Assembly: GCA_018223375.1 (NCBI GenBank)
Contig: JAGTTS010000006.1
Coordinates: 56,001-120,000, forward strand
Source of the DNA: Clostridiaceae bacterium Marseille-Q3526
GTDB lineage: Bacteria; Bacillota; Clostridia; Lachnospirales; Lachnospiraceae
DNA: 64,000 nucleotides
Direction: 5' to 3'
Position numbers and translations under genes: made by a program. Below the pieces are notes generated by a model, which made no database searches, was not told the DNA's origin, and saw nothing but the letters and a program-made list of their open reading frames with translations. Position 1 is the first letter of the stretch, and every line of letters starts with the position of its first letter. Positions 52,673 to 61,229 of the stretch are shown in pieces.

Positions 52673-53107
52673 TCAGCTTTCCCACCGGAAAATAATAATC
52701 CCGGCAACAGCCACCGCCGCTCCTATGGCTTTTCTCCACTGAAAACCGGCCTTTGCCACGCCGAACAGGCCCAGCACCTCAATCCCATAGGCCACCAGAA
52801 TCTGGCTCACTACAATCAGAAGCGCGGCTCTGGCAGGCCCCAGGGCTCCCATGCTCTTAATCACCGTGTAGGTAATAAACGCTCCTATCACGCCGCCGGC
52901 CAGCATATATTTAGGCTCCACCTGAAGCAGTCCTCCGATTCGTTCCCTGCCAGAAAACAGCCAGAACACCGCGCAGGTCAAAAAGGCTGACGCCTGAACC
53001 CAGCCAGAGGCAACCCATGTGCCGGTCTGCTTCGTCACCTCCGTGTTAAAAACGCCCTGAATGCTCATCAGCGCCCCTGATACCAGGGCTGTAATCGTTC
53101 CCCACAT
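52673..53107 (-). CDS. DMT-superfamily transporter, YdcZ/DUF606 type
   Basis: A 144-residue integral membrane protein with four or five helices (about 2-20, 34-51, 66-84, 91-112, 122-141). ALMSIQGVFNTEV is characteristic of the YdcZ family, where two copies make a full carrier. The substrate is unknown. The GGAGG ribosome site is part of the 3' arm of a hairpin just upstream, so translation or transcription may be controlled. Confidence 0.85.
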   Translation of the reverse strand: MWGTITALVSGALMSIQGVFNTEVTKQTGTWVASGWVQASAFLTCAVFWLFSGRERIGGLLQVEPKYMLAGGVIGAFITYTVIKSMGALGPARAALLIVVSQILVAYGIEVLGLFGVAKAGFQWRKAIGAAVAVAGIIIFRWES

Positions 53108-53117
53108 AATAAAAAAC

Positions 53118-53158
53118 CTCCATGGTTCAAGATACGCTTAGTATCTGTCCCCATGGAG
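53118..53158 (-). promoter_or_regulatory. Attenuator-like hairpin covering the YdcZ-type gene's ribosome site
   Basis: An outer perfect 8-bp stem, CTCCATGG / CCATGGAG (53118-53125, 53151-53158), encloses an inner AGATAC / GTATCT stem. On the minus strand it runs directly into GTTTTTTATT and the ATG at 53107. It can act as a terminator of the upstream gene and also hides the GGAGG site. Confidence 0.75.
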
Positions 53159-53176
53159 ATTTTATGCGGGCTTTTC

Positions 53177-53920
53177 CTATTTAATTGCAAAATCAATGGA
53201 AACAGAGGCCTCAATCTCAATCTCTCCGCCCATTACATTGGCGCCCATGCCTGCCGCCATATCTGCGCTGGCGGTCTCTAAAGCAATGGCCTTCGGCTCT
53301 GTGTATCTGGCCGACTGATCGGAACTGAGTTCGCTGATGGAAATCGTCTGACCAATGGAGCATCCGCCTGCCTCGGCCATAGAAGCCGCCTTCTTCTTTC
53401 CATTTTCAATCGCCAGTTTCAGCGCCTCCTCATACTTTTCGTCAAAGGAGCTGCACAGGTATGATACAGAATCAATCCGGTTGACTCCTGCGTCCACCAC
53501 AGTGGAAAGCACGTCTCCTGCCTTTTCAATGGGAACATCCTTCACTGTAAGCCGCGTCTCCATCTCATATCCGGTAATCGTCTTTCCTGCTTCCCAGTCA
53601 TAAATCGGATTCAGGCCAAAGCTGGCTGTCTGAATAGACGTCTCCGCAATTCCCTGGCTCTTCAGCGCCTCCACCGCTTTCTCAAGATCCGTGCTGTTCT
53701 GAGTCTGGCATGTTTTCGCATCTGTGGCCTGAGAATAAACCGTCATCTCAAACTCTGCTATATCCGGCTCCGCCGTCACCGTTTCCGATGCAGTTACGTT
53801 CACCACCTTCTGCTGAGCATCGCCTGCAGCTGCAGTCCCGGTTCCTGTCTGAGCCGCGCAGGCCGTTGTCATCAATGCCCCTGCCAGTACGGCTGATAAA
53901 ACGAGTCCTCGTCTCTTCAT
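53177..53920 (-). CDS. SIMPL-domain (DUF541) lipoprotein
   Basis: An exported protein of 247 residues. A signal peptide ends in LMTTAC, a probable lipobox (Cys21). The SIMPL domain fills about 38-245: VNVTASETVTAEPDIAEFEM at the start, GYEMETRLTVKDVPIEKAGDV in the middle, EEALKLAIENGKKKAASMAE and the closing ASVSIDFAI. Family members are periplasmic or surface proteins with little known function. Transcription is towards the YdcZ-like gene and probably ends at the hairpin between them. Confidence 0.9.
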   Translation of the reverse strand: MKRRGLVLSAVLAGALMTTACAAQTGTGTAAAGDAQQKVVNVTASETVTAEPDIAEFEMTVYSQATDAKTCQTQNSTDLEKAVEALKSQGIAETSIQTASFGLNPIYDWEAGKTITGYEMETRLTVKDVPIEKAGDVLSTVVDAGVNRIDSVSYLCSSFDEKYEEALKLAIENGKKKAASMAEAGGCSIGQTISISELSSDQSARYTEPKAIALETASADMAAGMGANVMGGEIEIEASVSIDFAIK

Positions 53921-54071
53921 ACTGATCCCTCCTCCTGGTTTCTGTCCTTTGTCCTTTGTCTTCTGTTTTCTATCTTTTCTCGCTGTTCCTTCTTTTTCTT
54001 TATTATACAGGAAAATGAGACGCTTTGTTTTTCTTTTCTCTTAACGACTTATTTCAATTTTCTGAAGCTTT

Positions 54072-54917
54072 TTAAGCTTCCTTGTTCTGCAGCTGCGCTG
54101 CGTGAACCAGGCGCTTGGCCAGCACAGAGGTCGTCACAGAGCCTACGCCGCCTGGCACTGGCGTAGCCATGGACGCCGTCTCCTGGATATCCTTAAAATC
54201 TACGTCGCCGCAGAGCTTTCCGTTTTCGTCCACATTGATTCCCACATCAATGACAACTGCACCCGGCTTGACAAAACTTTTGTCCACCATGTTGGCGCAC
54301 CCGGCGGCCACCACCAGAATATCGGCGCTTCTGCACAGCTGCGGCAGATCCACGGTCTTCGTATGGCAGACTGTCACGGTAGCGTTTTCCTGAAGAAACA
54401 GCATAGCCAGAGGTCTCCCCACCACCATGCTTCTGCCCACGATCACAGCCCTCTTTCCAGCCGGAGAAATTCCGTTGAAGCGCAGAATATCCATCACCGC
54501 CTCAGCCGTGCATGGGGCAAAGCCCGTGTTGTCCCCGCTGAAAACCTTGGCGATATTGACCGGGGAAATACCGTCCAAATCCTTTAGCGGATCAATCATC
54601 CTGTCAATGTCTTCCTGAACAATCTGTTCCGGCAGAGGGCGGAACACTAAAATTCCGTCAATCTTTGGATCACTGTTGATACGGCCAAACGCCGTCTTAA
54701 ATTCCTGATCCGGTATGTTCTCCGGAAACGTGTATTTCACCGCCTCCAGCCCAAAAGCAGCCATCTTCTTGACTGCCCCCTTTTCATAGGAAATATCGTC
54801 CGGGCTCTCTCCCACACGGACAATCGCCAGCCTTGGAACACGTCCCAGGCCGTTTAAGCTCTCCTGAACCTGTGTCTTCAGTTTTTCAGAAACCTCTGCT
54901 CCTCTTAATGTAATCAT
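54072..54917 (-). CDS. folD: Methylenetetrahydrofolate dehydrogenase (FolD family)
   Basis: Interconverts methylene- and methenyl-tetrahydrofolate in one-carbon metabolism; 281 residues, normal length. Family blocks: ILVFRPLPEQI, DGISPVNIAKV, VIVGRSMVVGRPLA and ATPVPGGVGSVTTS. In bifunctional FolD proteins a Tyr-x3-Lys pair is needed for the cyclohydrolase step. Here Y44 is present (DISYEKGAVKK), but the aligned lysine position is A48. I infer a dehydrogenase-only enzyme needing a separate cyclohydrolase, as in some clostridia with FchA. That inference depends on a hand alignment. Confidence 0.93.
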   Translation of the reverse strand: MITLRGAEVSEKLKTQVQESLNGLGRVPRLAIVRVGESPDDISYEKGAVKKMAAFGLEAVKYTFPENIPDQEFKTAFGRINSDPKIDGILVFRPLPEQIVQEDIDRMIDPLKDLDGISPVNIAKVFSGDNTGFAPCTAEAVMDILRFNGISPAGKRAVIVGRSMVVGRPLAMLFLQENATVTVCHTKTVDLPQLCRSADILVVAAGCANMVDKSFVKPGAVVIDVGINVDENGKLCGDVDFKDIQETASMATPVPGGVGSVTTSVLAKRLVHAAQLQNKEA

Positions 54918-54998
54918 TGTCTCTTCCTCATTTCTGCCTTTGTATTCTGTCTGATATCCTGTTTTGTATCCCGCCTTGCGCTGTCTTCCTTTCCACCT

Positions 54999-55319
54999 CT
55001 ACAGGGCGGCTCCTGCCAGCAGCTCTAAAATATAAACTGCCGCAATGGCGGCTACGGCCACTACCACCAGGCTTTTCCCCTTATAGCCCAGTACAATGGC
55101 CACCGCTGTTCCTCCTGCCGCTGAAAACAGATGTCCTGTGCTGAAAAAGACGTCCGGAAACGTCAGGGCTCCCAGAACGGCATAAGGCGTATAGTCCAGA
55201 AAAGAGCGGATAAACCGCGACCGGATCTGTTTTCTGAACACCGTTACGGGCAGAACCCTGGGAATATAAGTAACCAGGGCCATCAGCGCCACGCAGATTA
55301 ATACTCGTTTAAGCTCCAT
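54999..55319 (-). CDS. azlD: AzlD-family branched-chain amino acid exporter subunit
   Basis: A 106-residue membrane protein with three or four helices, the small partner of AzlC. Typical features are LVTYIPRVLPVTVFRK near the N-terminus and DYTPYAVLGALTFPDVF. It overlaps azlC by 11 bp, so the two are translated together. The pair exports branched-chain amino acids in Bacillus-type systems. Confidence 0.9.
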   Translation of the reverse strand: MELKRVLICVALMALVTYIPRVLPVTVFRKQIRSRFIRSFLDYTPYAVLGALTFPDVFFSTGHLFSAAGGTAVAIVLGYKGKSLVVVAVAAIAAVYILELLAGAAL

Positions 55320-56139
55320 TGCCGTCTCCTCCTGTCTCCTGTGCTTTCTCTCTCATCTTTCCATCTGTCTCCTTTGCTGTCTCTTCTGCTGCCTCGTCCG
55401 CCGCATCCTCTATTTTTTCTATTTTTTCTGTCTCTCCGCTGTCATCGGTTCCCGGGAACAGCCATGCGCCCAGACCTGCGGCAGCCACCGTGGAAATAAT
55501 CACGCGAAAGCCGTCCGACAGAAAAGAAAACACAGGAATGTAGTTCAGCCCGCACTGCACCGCCACCGCTATGCAGATAATGCAGAGCACATGGGCGGAG
55601 GCCTTGGCCGCCGGTATAATCAGTGCGATAAACATCGCGTAGAGAGCGATACCCATGGCATTCTGAAGCGCCTGGGGAAGCAGGGTGGAAATGCATCCTC
55701 CCATCAGAGTTCCCAGATTCCAGCCCGCTACCGGCATCAGAATCAGCCCCAGCATAAACGGCGCGGTCAGCGTTCCCGGCTTTAAAGAGCCCACCACAAA
55801 GGTTTCGTCTGTAATGCCGAAGGCCAGCGCCAGCCTGGCCAGAGTTCCCGTTTTTCTCTCCAGCTTCTGGGACAGAGAAAGGGACATCAGCATATACCGT
55901 ATATTAATCACAAATGTAGTCAGCGCCACTTCCAGATACCCGGCTCCGGCAAAAATCAGATTTGTGCCGGCAAACTGGCCTGCGCTGGTCAGGTTCGTCA
56001 GGGAAATCACCACTGCCACCCAGATGGGAAGTCCCCCGGAAACAGCCAGAAATCCGAAGGTGAACGACACTGGAATGTAGCCGATCCCAATCGGCAGTCC
56101 GCTTTTTATACCTTTTTTAAATTCTCTTCTCCAGTCCAT
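55309..56139 (-). CDS. azlC: AzlC-family branched-chain amino acid exporter subunit
   Basis: A 276-residue membrane protein with about six or seven helices. The opening FKKGIKSGLPIGIGYIPVSFTFGFLA and the block LTNLTSAGQFAGTNLIFAG are diagnostic. The last 45 residues are a charged, Glu/Lys-rich cytosolic tail (ETEKIEKIEDAADEAAEET) not usual in the family. It works with AzlD, encoded by the overlapping next gene. Confidence 0.92.
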   Translation of the reverse strand: MDWRREFKKGIKSGLPIGIGYIPVSFTFGFLAVSGGLPIWVAVVISLTNLTSAGQFAGTNLIFAGAGYLEVALTTFVINIRYMLMSLSLSQKLERKTGTLARLALAFGITDETFVVGSLKPGTLTAPFMLGLILMPVAGWNLGTLMGGCISTLLPQALQNAMGIALYAMFIALIIPAAKASAHVLCIICIAVAVQCGLNYIPVFSFLSDGFRVIISTVAAAGLGAWLFPGTDDSGETEKIEKIEDAADEAAEETAKETDGKMREKAQETGGDGNGA

Positions 56140-56146
56140 CTCTCAT

Positions 56147-56443
56147 CTAACCATCCTTTTCCTCTCCGAAGCTTCCCTCCCCAGAGAAACGCTCCCGCTT
56201 CATCTTATTCAGCCATTCCACTCCCTGTTCAATTCCTTCCTCCGAAAAGTCAAACTGCTTTCTCGTTTTTTTCTCTTCTGAAGTAGCGTCGTAGCCGTAG
56301 GGCTCCGGCCATACAGTCACTGTAAGAACCGTTTTCTCTTCCCCGTCTGTTTTCTCCATCCTGTATCTCATGCCCCGGTCGCTTCCCGTAAAGTTTTCTT
56401 TCTTCAGAAAATTCACCGGCATTACATCTTTTCGCATAATCAT
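56147..56443 (-). CDS. Small protein of unknown function upstream of azlC
   Basis: A 98-residue cytosolic protein. I choose the ATG at 56443, which has GGAGGAGA eight or nine bases ahead. A longer in-frame reading has no ribosome site. It reads as a small alpha/beta protein with TVLTVTVWPEPYGYDATSEE in the middle and a helical, charged C-terminus (EQGVEWLNKMKRE). It ends 7 bp before azlC, with which it is probably co-transcribed. The function is not known. Confidence 0.65.
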   Translation of the reverse strand: MIMRKDVMPVNFLKKENFTGSDRGMRYRMEKTDGEEKTVLTVTVWPEPYGYDATSEEKKTRKQFDFSEEGIEQGVEWLNKMKRERFSGEGSFGEEKDG

Positions 56444-56629
56444 GCTATTCTCCTCCTGATCCCCGCCAGAACCCGCAGCCTGACTCTGCCTGACATTATA
56501 ACACAAATACTGCTGTTTGTGGATCCAGATTCCTCTCTTTTTCACCTGTACTCAAAAAAATACTTCTGTATATTATTCATTTTGTTTTTTATTTTATTCA
56601 AATATAGCTTGATTTTTTCTTGCATGTAT

Positions 56630-56664
56630 TGTATATTTATATTCATATTTTTCATAAATATACA
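56630..56664. promoter_or_regulatory. 11-bp inverted repeat in the argG leader
   Basis: TGTATATTTAT (56630-56640) and ATAAATATACA (56654-56664) are exact reverse complements, 13 nt apart, in very AT-rich DNA 90 bp before argG. It may be an ArgR-type operator, as ARG boxes are AT-rich palindromes, but the match to a known consensus is loose. Confidence 0.5.
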
Positions 56665-56753
56665 ACCATCTGGTTCTTTCTGCAAAGCGGCTTTCTTTTC
56701 TGCCAAAAAAAAGACGCCTGTCAGAAAACGTTTATATGGAGGAGAAAAGCATT

Positions 56754-57977
56754 ATGAAAGAAAAAGTGATTTTAGCGTATTCCGGGGGCCTTGACACCAC
56801 TGCCATTATTCCGTGGCTGAAAGAGCATTTTGATTACGAGGTCATCTGCTGCTGCATCGACTGCGGTCAGGGAGAGGAGCTGGACGGTCTGGAGGAGAGA
56901 GCCAAGCTCTCCGGCGCGTCAAAGCTTTATATTGAAGATATTGTAGACGATTTCTGCGATCACTACATTGTTCCCTGCGTGCAGGCGGGAGCTGTCTATG
57001 AAAATAAATATCTGCTTGGAACTGCCATGGCCCGCCCCGGCATTGCCAAAAAGCTGGTAGAAATTGCCCGCAAGGAGGGCGCCAGCGCGATCTGCCACGG
57101 CGCTACAGGAAAAGGCAACGATCAGATCCGCTTTGAGCTTGGAATTAAGGCTCTGGCTCCAGATCTGAAAATCATCGCTCCCTGGCGTATGACCGACGTT
57201 TGGACCATGCAGTCCCGTCAGGAGGAAATCGACTACTGCAAAGCCCACGGCATCGATCTTCCGTTTTCCGCTGATTCCAGCTACAGCCGCGACAGAAATC
57301 TGTGGCATATCAGCCATGAGGGCCTGGAGCTTGAGGATCCGGCGGCTGAGCCGAATTACGATCACCTGTTAGTCCTGGGCGTCACTCCCCAGAAGGCGCC
57401 TGACGAAGCGGAAACCGTCACTATGACGTTTGAAAAAGGCGTTCCAGCCTCTGTCAACGGAACTCCCATGAAAGTGTCCGACATCATCCGCACATTAAAC
57501 GAACTGGGCGGAAAGCATGGAATCGGAGTCGCCGATATCGTCGAAAATCGGGTAGTCGGCATGAAATCCCGCGGCGTTTATGAGACCCCAGGAGGAACCA
57601 TCCTGATGGAAGCCCACGCTCAGTTAGAAGAGCTGGTTCTGGACCGTGCTACTATGGAAGTGAAAAAAGAGATGGGTAGCAAGCTGGCCCAGATTGTCTA
57701 TGAAGGCAAATGGTTCACTCCTCTCCGCGAAGCCGTTCAGGCGTTTGTTGAAAAAACACAGGAATATGTAACAGGAGAAGTCTCCTTCAAGCTCTACAAG
57801 GGAAATATCATTAAAGCCGGCACAACTTCCCCCTACTCCCTGTACAGCGAGTCCTTAGCCTCCTTTACGACAGGAGAATTGTACGATCATCACGACGCCG
57901 ACGGTTTCATCACTCTGTTTGGACTTCCGTTAAAAGTACGGGCCATGAAAATGGCAGAGGCAGAAAAAAACAAATAA
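56754..57977 (+). CDS. argG: Argininosuccinate synthase
   Basis: Joins citrulline and aspartate with ATP in arginine synthesis (cytosolic). It has 407 residues. The ATP-binding P-loop-like motif is AYSGGLDTT with D14. Further blocks are CHGATGKGNDQIRFE, and SYSRDRNLWHISHEG. I start at the ATG at 56754 behind GGAGGA; the in-frame ATG 18 bases earlier overlaps that site. No argH follows, so the gene stands alone, ending in a terminator. The AT-rich leader carries a palindrome. Confidence 0.97.
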   Translation: MKEKVILAYSGGLDTTAIIPWLKEHFDYEVICCCIDCGQGEELDGLEERAKLSGASKLYIEDIVDDFCDHYIVPCVQAGAVYENKYLLGTAMARPGIAKKLVEIARKEGASAICHGATGKGNDQIRFELGIKALAPDLKIIAPWRMTDVWTMQSRQEEIDYCKAHGIDLPFSADSSYSRDRNLWHISHEGLELEDPAAEPNYDHLLVLGVTPQKAPDEAETVTMTFEKGVPASVNGTPMKVSDIIRTLNELGGKHGIGVADIVENRVVGMKSRGVYETPGGTILMEAHAQLEELVLDRATMEVKKEMGSKLAQIVYEGKWFTPLREAVQAFVEKTQEYVTGEVSFKLYKGNIIKAGTTSPYSLYSESLASFTTGELYDHHDADGFITLFGLPLKVRAMKMAEAEKNK

Positions 57978-57994
57978 ACCACCGTTTCATAGAA

Positions 57995-58024
57995 AAAGGG
58001 AAGGCTGCGGACGGCCTTCCCTTT
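57995..58024. terminator. argG/recJ bidirectional terminator
   Basis: A perfect 11-bp stem, AAAGGGAAGGC with GCCTTCCCTTT, and an 8-nt loop; A-rich before, T-rich after. It serves the convergent argG and recJ. Confidence 0.88.
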
Positions 58025-58048
58025 CTCTTTTCTGCGCTTCCTGCCAGG

Positions 58049-59764
58049 CTACGCAAAAGGAAATTTATAATTTCTGATTACAACCTGGAGATTTCTGTTT
58101 CCATTGTACTCATTGATCTCCGGATAATAAATAATATCCATGACAGTTCTGCCTGCCCGTTCTTCCTCAAAAGCGATTCCGTCTGTAAAAAGAATTCCAT
58201 CCATAGGCATTCCGCTTCCTCCCTCCAGAACAAGCTTTACCACATTTTTATTCTTTCCAATCACACGGCAGCTTCTGATTCTCACCTGCTTCTGCGCAAA
58301 CAGCGGTTTCTCATTTCCCTGTCCAAACGGCTCCAGAATCTTCAGTTCCTCCACCAGACGCTCGTTTATGTAATCAATGGGCATCGGCACGTCAATCCAC
58401 AGCTTAGCCTTAAAGTCCTCCTCAGTCAGCCCTGACCTCTCATTCAGCTCTCTCCTGAACTCATCAATATTTTCTTCCAGAAGAGAAAGCCCTGCGGCCA
58501 TAGGATGACCGCCAAATTTCAGCATCAGGTCCTTTACCTCAGACAGCTTTTGGAACATGTGATAGGACTCGATCGAACGGCCGGATCCCTTCACCGCCTC
58601 CTCGCTGCGCGTCAGCACAATGGCAGGCTTCTGGCAGTATTCCCTGAGCCGTCCTGCAATAATGCCCGCCAGCGATTCATGGCAGTCAGGAAGGAAAATG
58701 ACCAGCACCTTATCGTTCCGGTACTGAGTGTCAGCCAGTACCTTCGCCTCTGCCGTCCAATGCTCTGTCATATCCTTTCTCATGTCGTTGAGATCCTTCA
58801 GCTCCTGCGCCAGCTCCTCTGCCGTCTCCTCATCCTTTGCCAGAAACATGGAAAGAGCCAGCTTTGCCGTCTGAAGCCTTCCCCCGGCATTCAGGCAGGG
58901 GCCGATAACAAATCCAATGTGGTAGGCCGTTATGCTGCTTAAATCCAGGTTCGTCTTCTCCGCCAGCTTCCTGAGCCCCAGATTTTTCGTGTGTCCCAGC
59001 TTTTTCAGTCCATATTTTACAATCATGCGGTTCTCATCCTGGAGCTTCATCACGTCTCCCACTGTGGCAATAGCCGCAAACTCCAAAAGTTCCAGCCACT
59101 CCTCCCTGGAGACTCCGGATTCCTCATAAAGAGCCTGAACCAGCTTATATGCCACCACAGCCCCGCAGATTTCCGGAAACGGATAGCTGCAGCTTCTCTG
59201 CTTTGGATCAATCACCGCATCTGCCGGCGGCAGGATTTCCCGTTCTCCATCTGCAGGAACCTCGTGATGATCCGTCACAATCACAGTCATCCCGAACTCT
59301 TTGGCCGTCTGAATCTGGGAAAATGCAGAGATCCCATTGTCGCAGGTTAAAATCGTATCGATTCCGTCTTCCGCAGCCGCCCGGATCATCGATTCATTGA
59401 TTCCATAGCCATCCTTAATCCGGTCAGGAATTGCATAGTCCACATTTCCTCCCAGGCGTTTTAAAGCCTGGTAAAGAATATAGGTGGAGCAGACTCCGTC
59501 AATATCGTAGTCTCCTACAATCCTGATTTTCTGCCCCTCCTTCAGCTTCCGCTTTAAAATATCCACCGCTGGTCTCATATCCTTTAAAAGCCAGGGGGAG
59601 TACAGACTGTCCAGGTCTCCGTAAAGATACCTCTCAATGTTCTCCCTGCCCTCGATTCCTCTGTTTCGGATTACTCTGGCTGTCACCGGATCAATTCCAA
59701 ACTGCCTTGCAATCCCATCAAAATCTGCTCTCTTCGTCTGAAGCATCCAGATCTGCTCTGCCAT
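58049..59764 (-). CDS. recJ: Single-strand-specific exonuclease RecJ
   Basis: A 5'-3' single-strand DNA exonuclease in repair; 571 residues, the compact form. DHH-family motifs: VGDYDIDGVCSTYIL (motif I), TCDNGIS, VIVTDHHEV (the DHH triplet), and the DHHA1 motif KFGGHPMAAGLSL. A C-terminal OB-type domain ends the protein. ATG at 59764. A SprT/YgjP-type protease gene lies upstream by 64 bp. Confidence 0.95.
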   Translation of the reverse strand: MAEQIWMLQTKRADFDGIARQFGIDPVTARVIRNRGIEGRENIERYLYGDLDSLYSPWLLKDMRPAVDILKRKLKEGQKIRIVGDYDIDGVCSTYILYQALKRLGGNVDYAIPDRIKDGYGINESMIRAAAEDGIDTILTCDNGISAFSQIQTAKEFGMTVIVTDHHEVPADGEREILPPADAVIDPKQRSCSYPFPEICGAVVAYKLVQALYEESGVSREEWLELLEFAAIATVGDVMKLQDENRMIVKYGLKKLGHTKNLGLRKLAEKTNLDLSSITAYHIGFVIGPCLNAGGRLQTAKLALSMFLAKDEETAEELAQELKDLNDMRKDMTEHWTAEAKVLADTQYRNDKVLVIFLPDCHESLAGIIAGRLREYCQKPAIVLTRSEEAVKGSGRSIESYHMFQKLSEVKDLMLKFGGHPMAAGLSLLEENIDEFRRELNERSGLTEEDFKAKLWIDVPMPIDYINERLVEELKILEPFGQGNEKPLFAQKQVRIRSCRVIGKNKNVVKLVLEGGSGMPMDGILFTDGIAFEEERAGRTVMDIIYYPEINEYNGNRNLQVVIRNYKFPFA

Positions 59765-59828
59765 TGTATTTCTCCTTATCTTCCTAGCACATAGTTGAAT
59801 CTTGCCTGTTCCACTGCTTTCCTATTTC

Positions 59829-60425
59829 CTAGAGCCTTCCTCCATTCTCCTTCAGCCACATCCTCCGCTCTCTGTAATCCGGCAGAATTTTCTCCACCTC
59901 CCGCCAGAAATTGGCCGAATGATTCATTTCGATTCGGTGAGCCAGCTCATGAACCACCACATAGTCGAGAATCTCATCCGGAACCAGGGACAGTTTCCAG
60001 TTAAAGTTCAAGTTTCCTTTTCCGCTGCAGCTTCCCCACCTGGTCCGCTGATCCCGAATCGAAACTCTCCCATAGGACACGCCCATCACGGAAGCAAACA
60101 AGGGCAGCCTCTCTTCCAGCTTCCTGTTCAGCCTTTGCTTTCCCGTCTGCTTCTCAGCCTCTGTGTAAGAACGCCGCCAAGAGGCATTCTGAAGCACTTT
60201 TTCCCTTGTTTTTAAAATCCACTCCCCATGCCTGCGGGCGAACTCTTCCGCCTGCGCTTCTGTAGCTGTTCTTGGAACGCGTACTGTAACCTGTCCGTCT
60301 TCCTCGATCTGAAGCGCCATTGTCTTTCTGGACGTTCTTACGATTCTGCACGGAATCTCTAATATGTCCGGTTCCAGGCTACCAGGCTGTCTTCTGAATG
60401 TATTCGTAATCTGCAAATACTGCAT
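59829..60425 (-). CDS. YgjP/DUF45-type metallopeptidase
   Basis: A predicted zinc protease of the M48/SprT-like group, about 198 residues. The zinc motif is VVHELAHRIEMNH (HExxH), with a following FWREVEKILPDYRERR helix. The N-terminal SRKTMALQIEEDGQVTVRVP and WGSCSGKGNLNFNWKLSLVP are characteristic. The start is uncertain. The ATG at 60425 (after GAGGACA) makes the gene overlap the end of the barstar-like gene by 47 bp; a further upstream ATG at 60464 overlaps more. The overlap suggests coupling. The substrate is unknown. Confidence 0.82.
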   Translation of the reverse strand: MQYLQITNTFRRQPGSLEPDILEIPCRIVRTSRKTMALQIEEDGQVTVRVPRTATEAQAEEFARRHGEWILKTREKVLQNASWRRSYTEAEKQTGKQRLNRKLEERLPLFASVMGVSYGRVSIRDQRTRWGSCSGKGNLNFNWKLSLVPDEILDYVVVHELAHRIEMNHSANFWREVEKILPDYRERRMWLKENGGRL

Positions 60426-60687
60426 ACATTCTGTCCTCTCTGAAATCAACTGTCTGTGCGGCACGTTCCATCACACTCTCCATCTCTTTTCCAAAGCTCT
60501 CCAGCGGAGAACCTGCCTCTGGCTGAATCATCTCCACACAGGTATTCTCCTCCATACCCAGTAGCTCGGCATACAGCTCATCCAAGCCCCCCTCAAAATC
60601 GTCCGGGAAATCCAGCTCTCTTTTCAGAAGCTCGCAGACCTCCTTCTGGCTCTCCATCTGCTTCATATCAATCGTCACCATTTTCAT
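60379..60687 (-). CDS. Barstar-like (ribonuclease inhibitor family) protein
   Basis: A 102-residue acidic protein that fits the barstar fold: an N-terminal strand VTIDMKQMESQKEVCELLKREL, the conserved LDFPDDFEGGLDELYAELLGM region, and a closing strand near RMYAVFADYEY. In barnase-barstar pairs the inhibitor neutralises a secreted ribonuclease. No barnase-like gene lies in this window, so it may be an orphan immunity protein or have another partner. I use the ATG at 60687, eight bases after AAGGAGG. It overlaps the protease gene downstream. Confidence 0.78.
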   Translation of the reverse strand: MKMVTIDMKQMESQKEVCELLKRELDFPDDFEGGLDELYAELLGMEENTCVEMIQPEAGSPLESFGKEMESVMERAAQTVDFREDRMYAVFADYEYIQKTAW

Positions 60688-60758
60688 GAAATATTCCTCC
60701 TTCTGCACTGGCGCTGTCAAAAACAGCCATTTTACTGTTCTAAAACCTTAAAAGCTGT

Positions 60759-60860
60759 CTGATTCTTATACGAATTCCTATGCTGATTTCTATGCTGATT
60801 CCTATGCTAATTCTTACACTGATTCTTATACTTATACTAATTCTTATGCTGATTCTTATA
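60759..60860. repeat. Degenerate 12-bp tandem repeat
   Basis: Eight near-copies of CTGATTCTTATG plus one half-copy run without gaps. The array lies about 70 bp upstream of the barstar-like gene, in its promoter area, and may slip in length. No protein is supported from it. Confidence 0.75.
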
Positions 60861-60974
60861 CCGAATCATGCGCATCGCAGAATGTATCCTCTGATGCAAA
60901 CATTTTTTAACAGAAAAAAGGACACCTGCAATCAGATGTCCTTCGCTGTGTCCTGCCCAAGCAGGAATCTCTAC

Positions 60975-61048
60975 CGTGCGTGAGAAGATTCGAACTCCCG
61001 ACACCTTGGTCCGTAGCCAAGTGCTCTATCCAGCTGAGCTACACGCAC
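60975..61048 (-). tRNA. tRNA-Arg (anticodon ACG)
   Basis: The complete cloverleaf folds. Acceptor GTGCGTG / CACGCAC is perfect, the anticodon loop is CTACGGA, the T-loop TTCGAAT, and G is the discriminator. CCA is not encoded. It stands alone after the GNAT gene. Confidence 0.96.
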
Positions 61049-61229
61049 ATTTGTTAGTGATTTATTTCCCTAACAACGAATGTTATTTTACACCTATTCG
61101 TTCAAATTGTCAACAACTATTTTAAATTTTTTTGATTTTCTTTTTTTAAGTTTTTTCTCCCGCTTTTCCTTCTTCAATCTCTGTTTTTATCTCTGTTTTT
61201 TCATTTCATCCTGGTTCTGCTTTCCTTTT

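Noticed and set aside
60780..60983. A hydrophobic 67-codon Leu/Ile-rich peptide on the plus strand
   Set aside because: It is a translation of the 12-bp tandem repeat, with no ribosome site.
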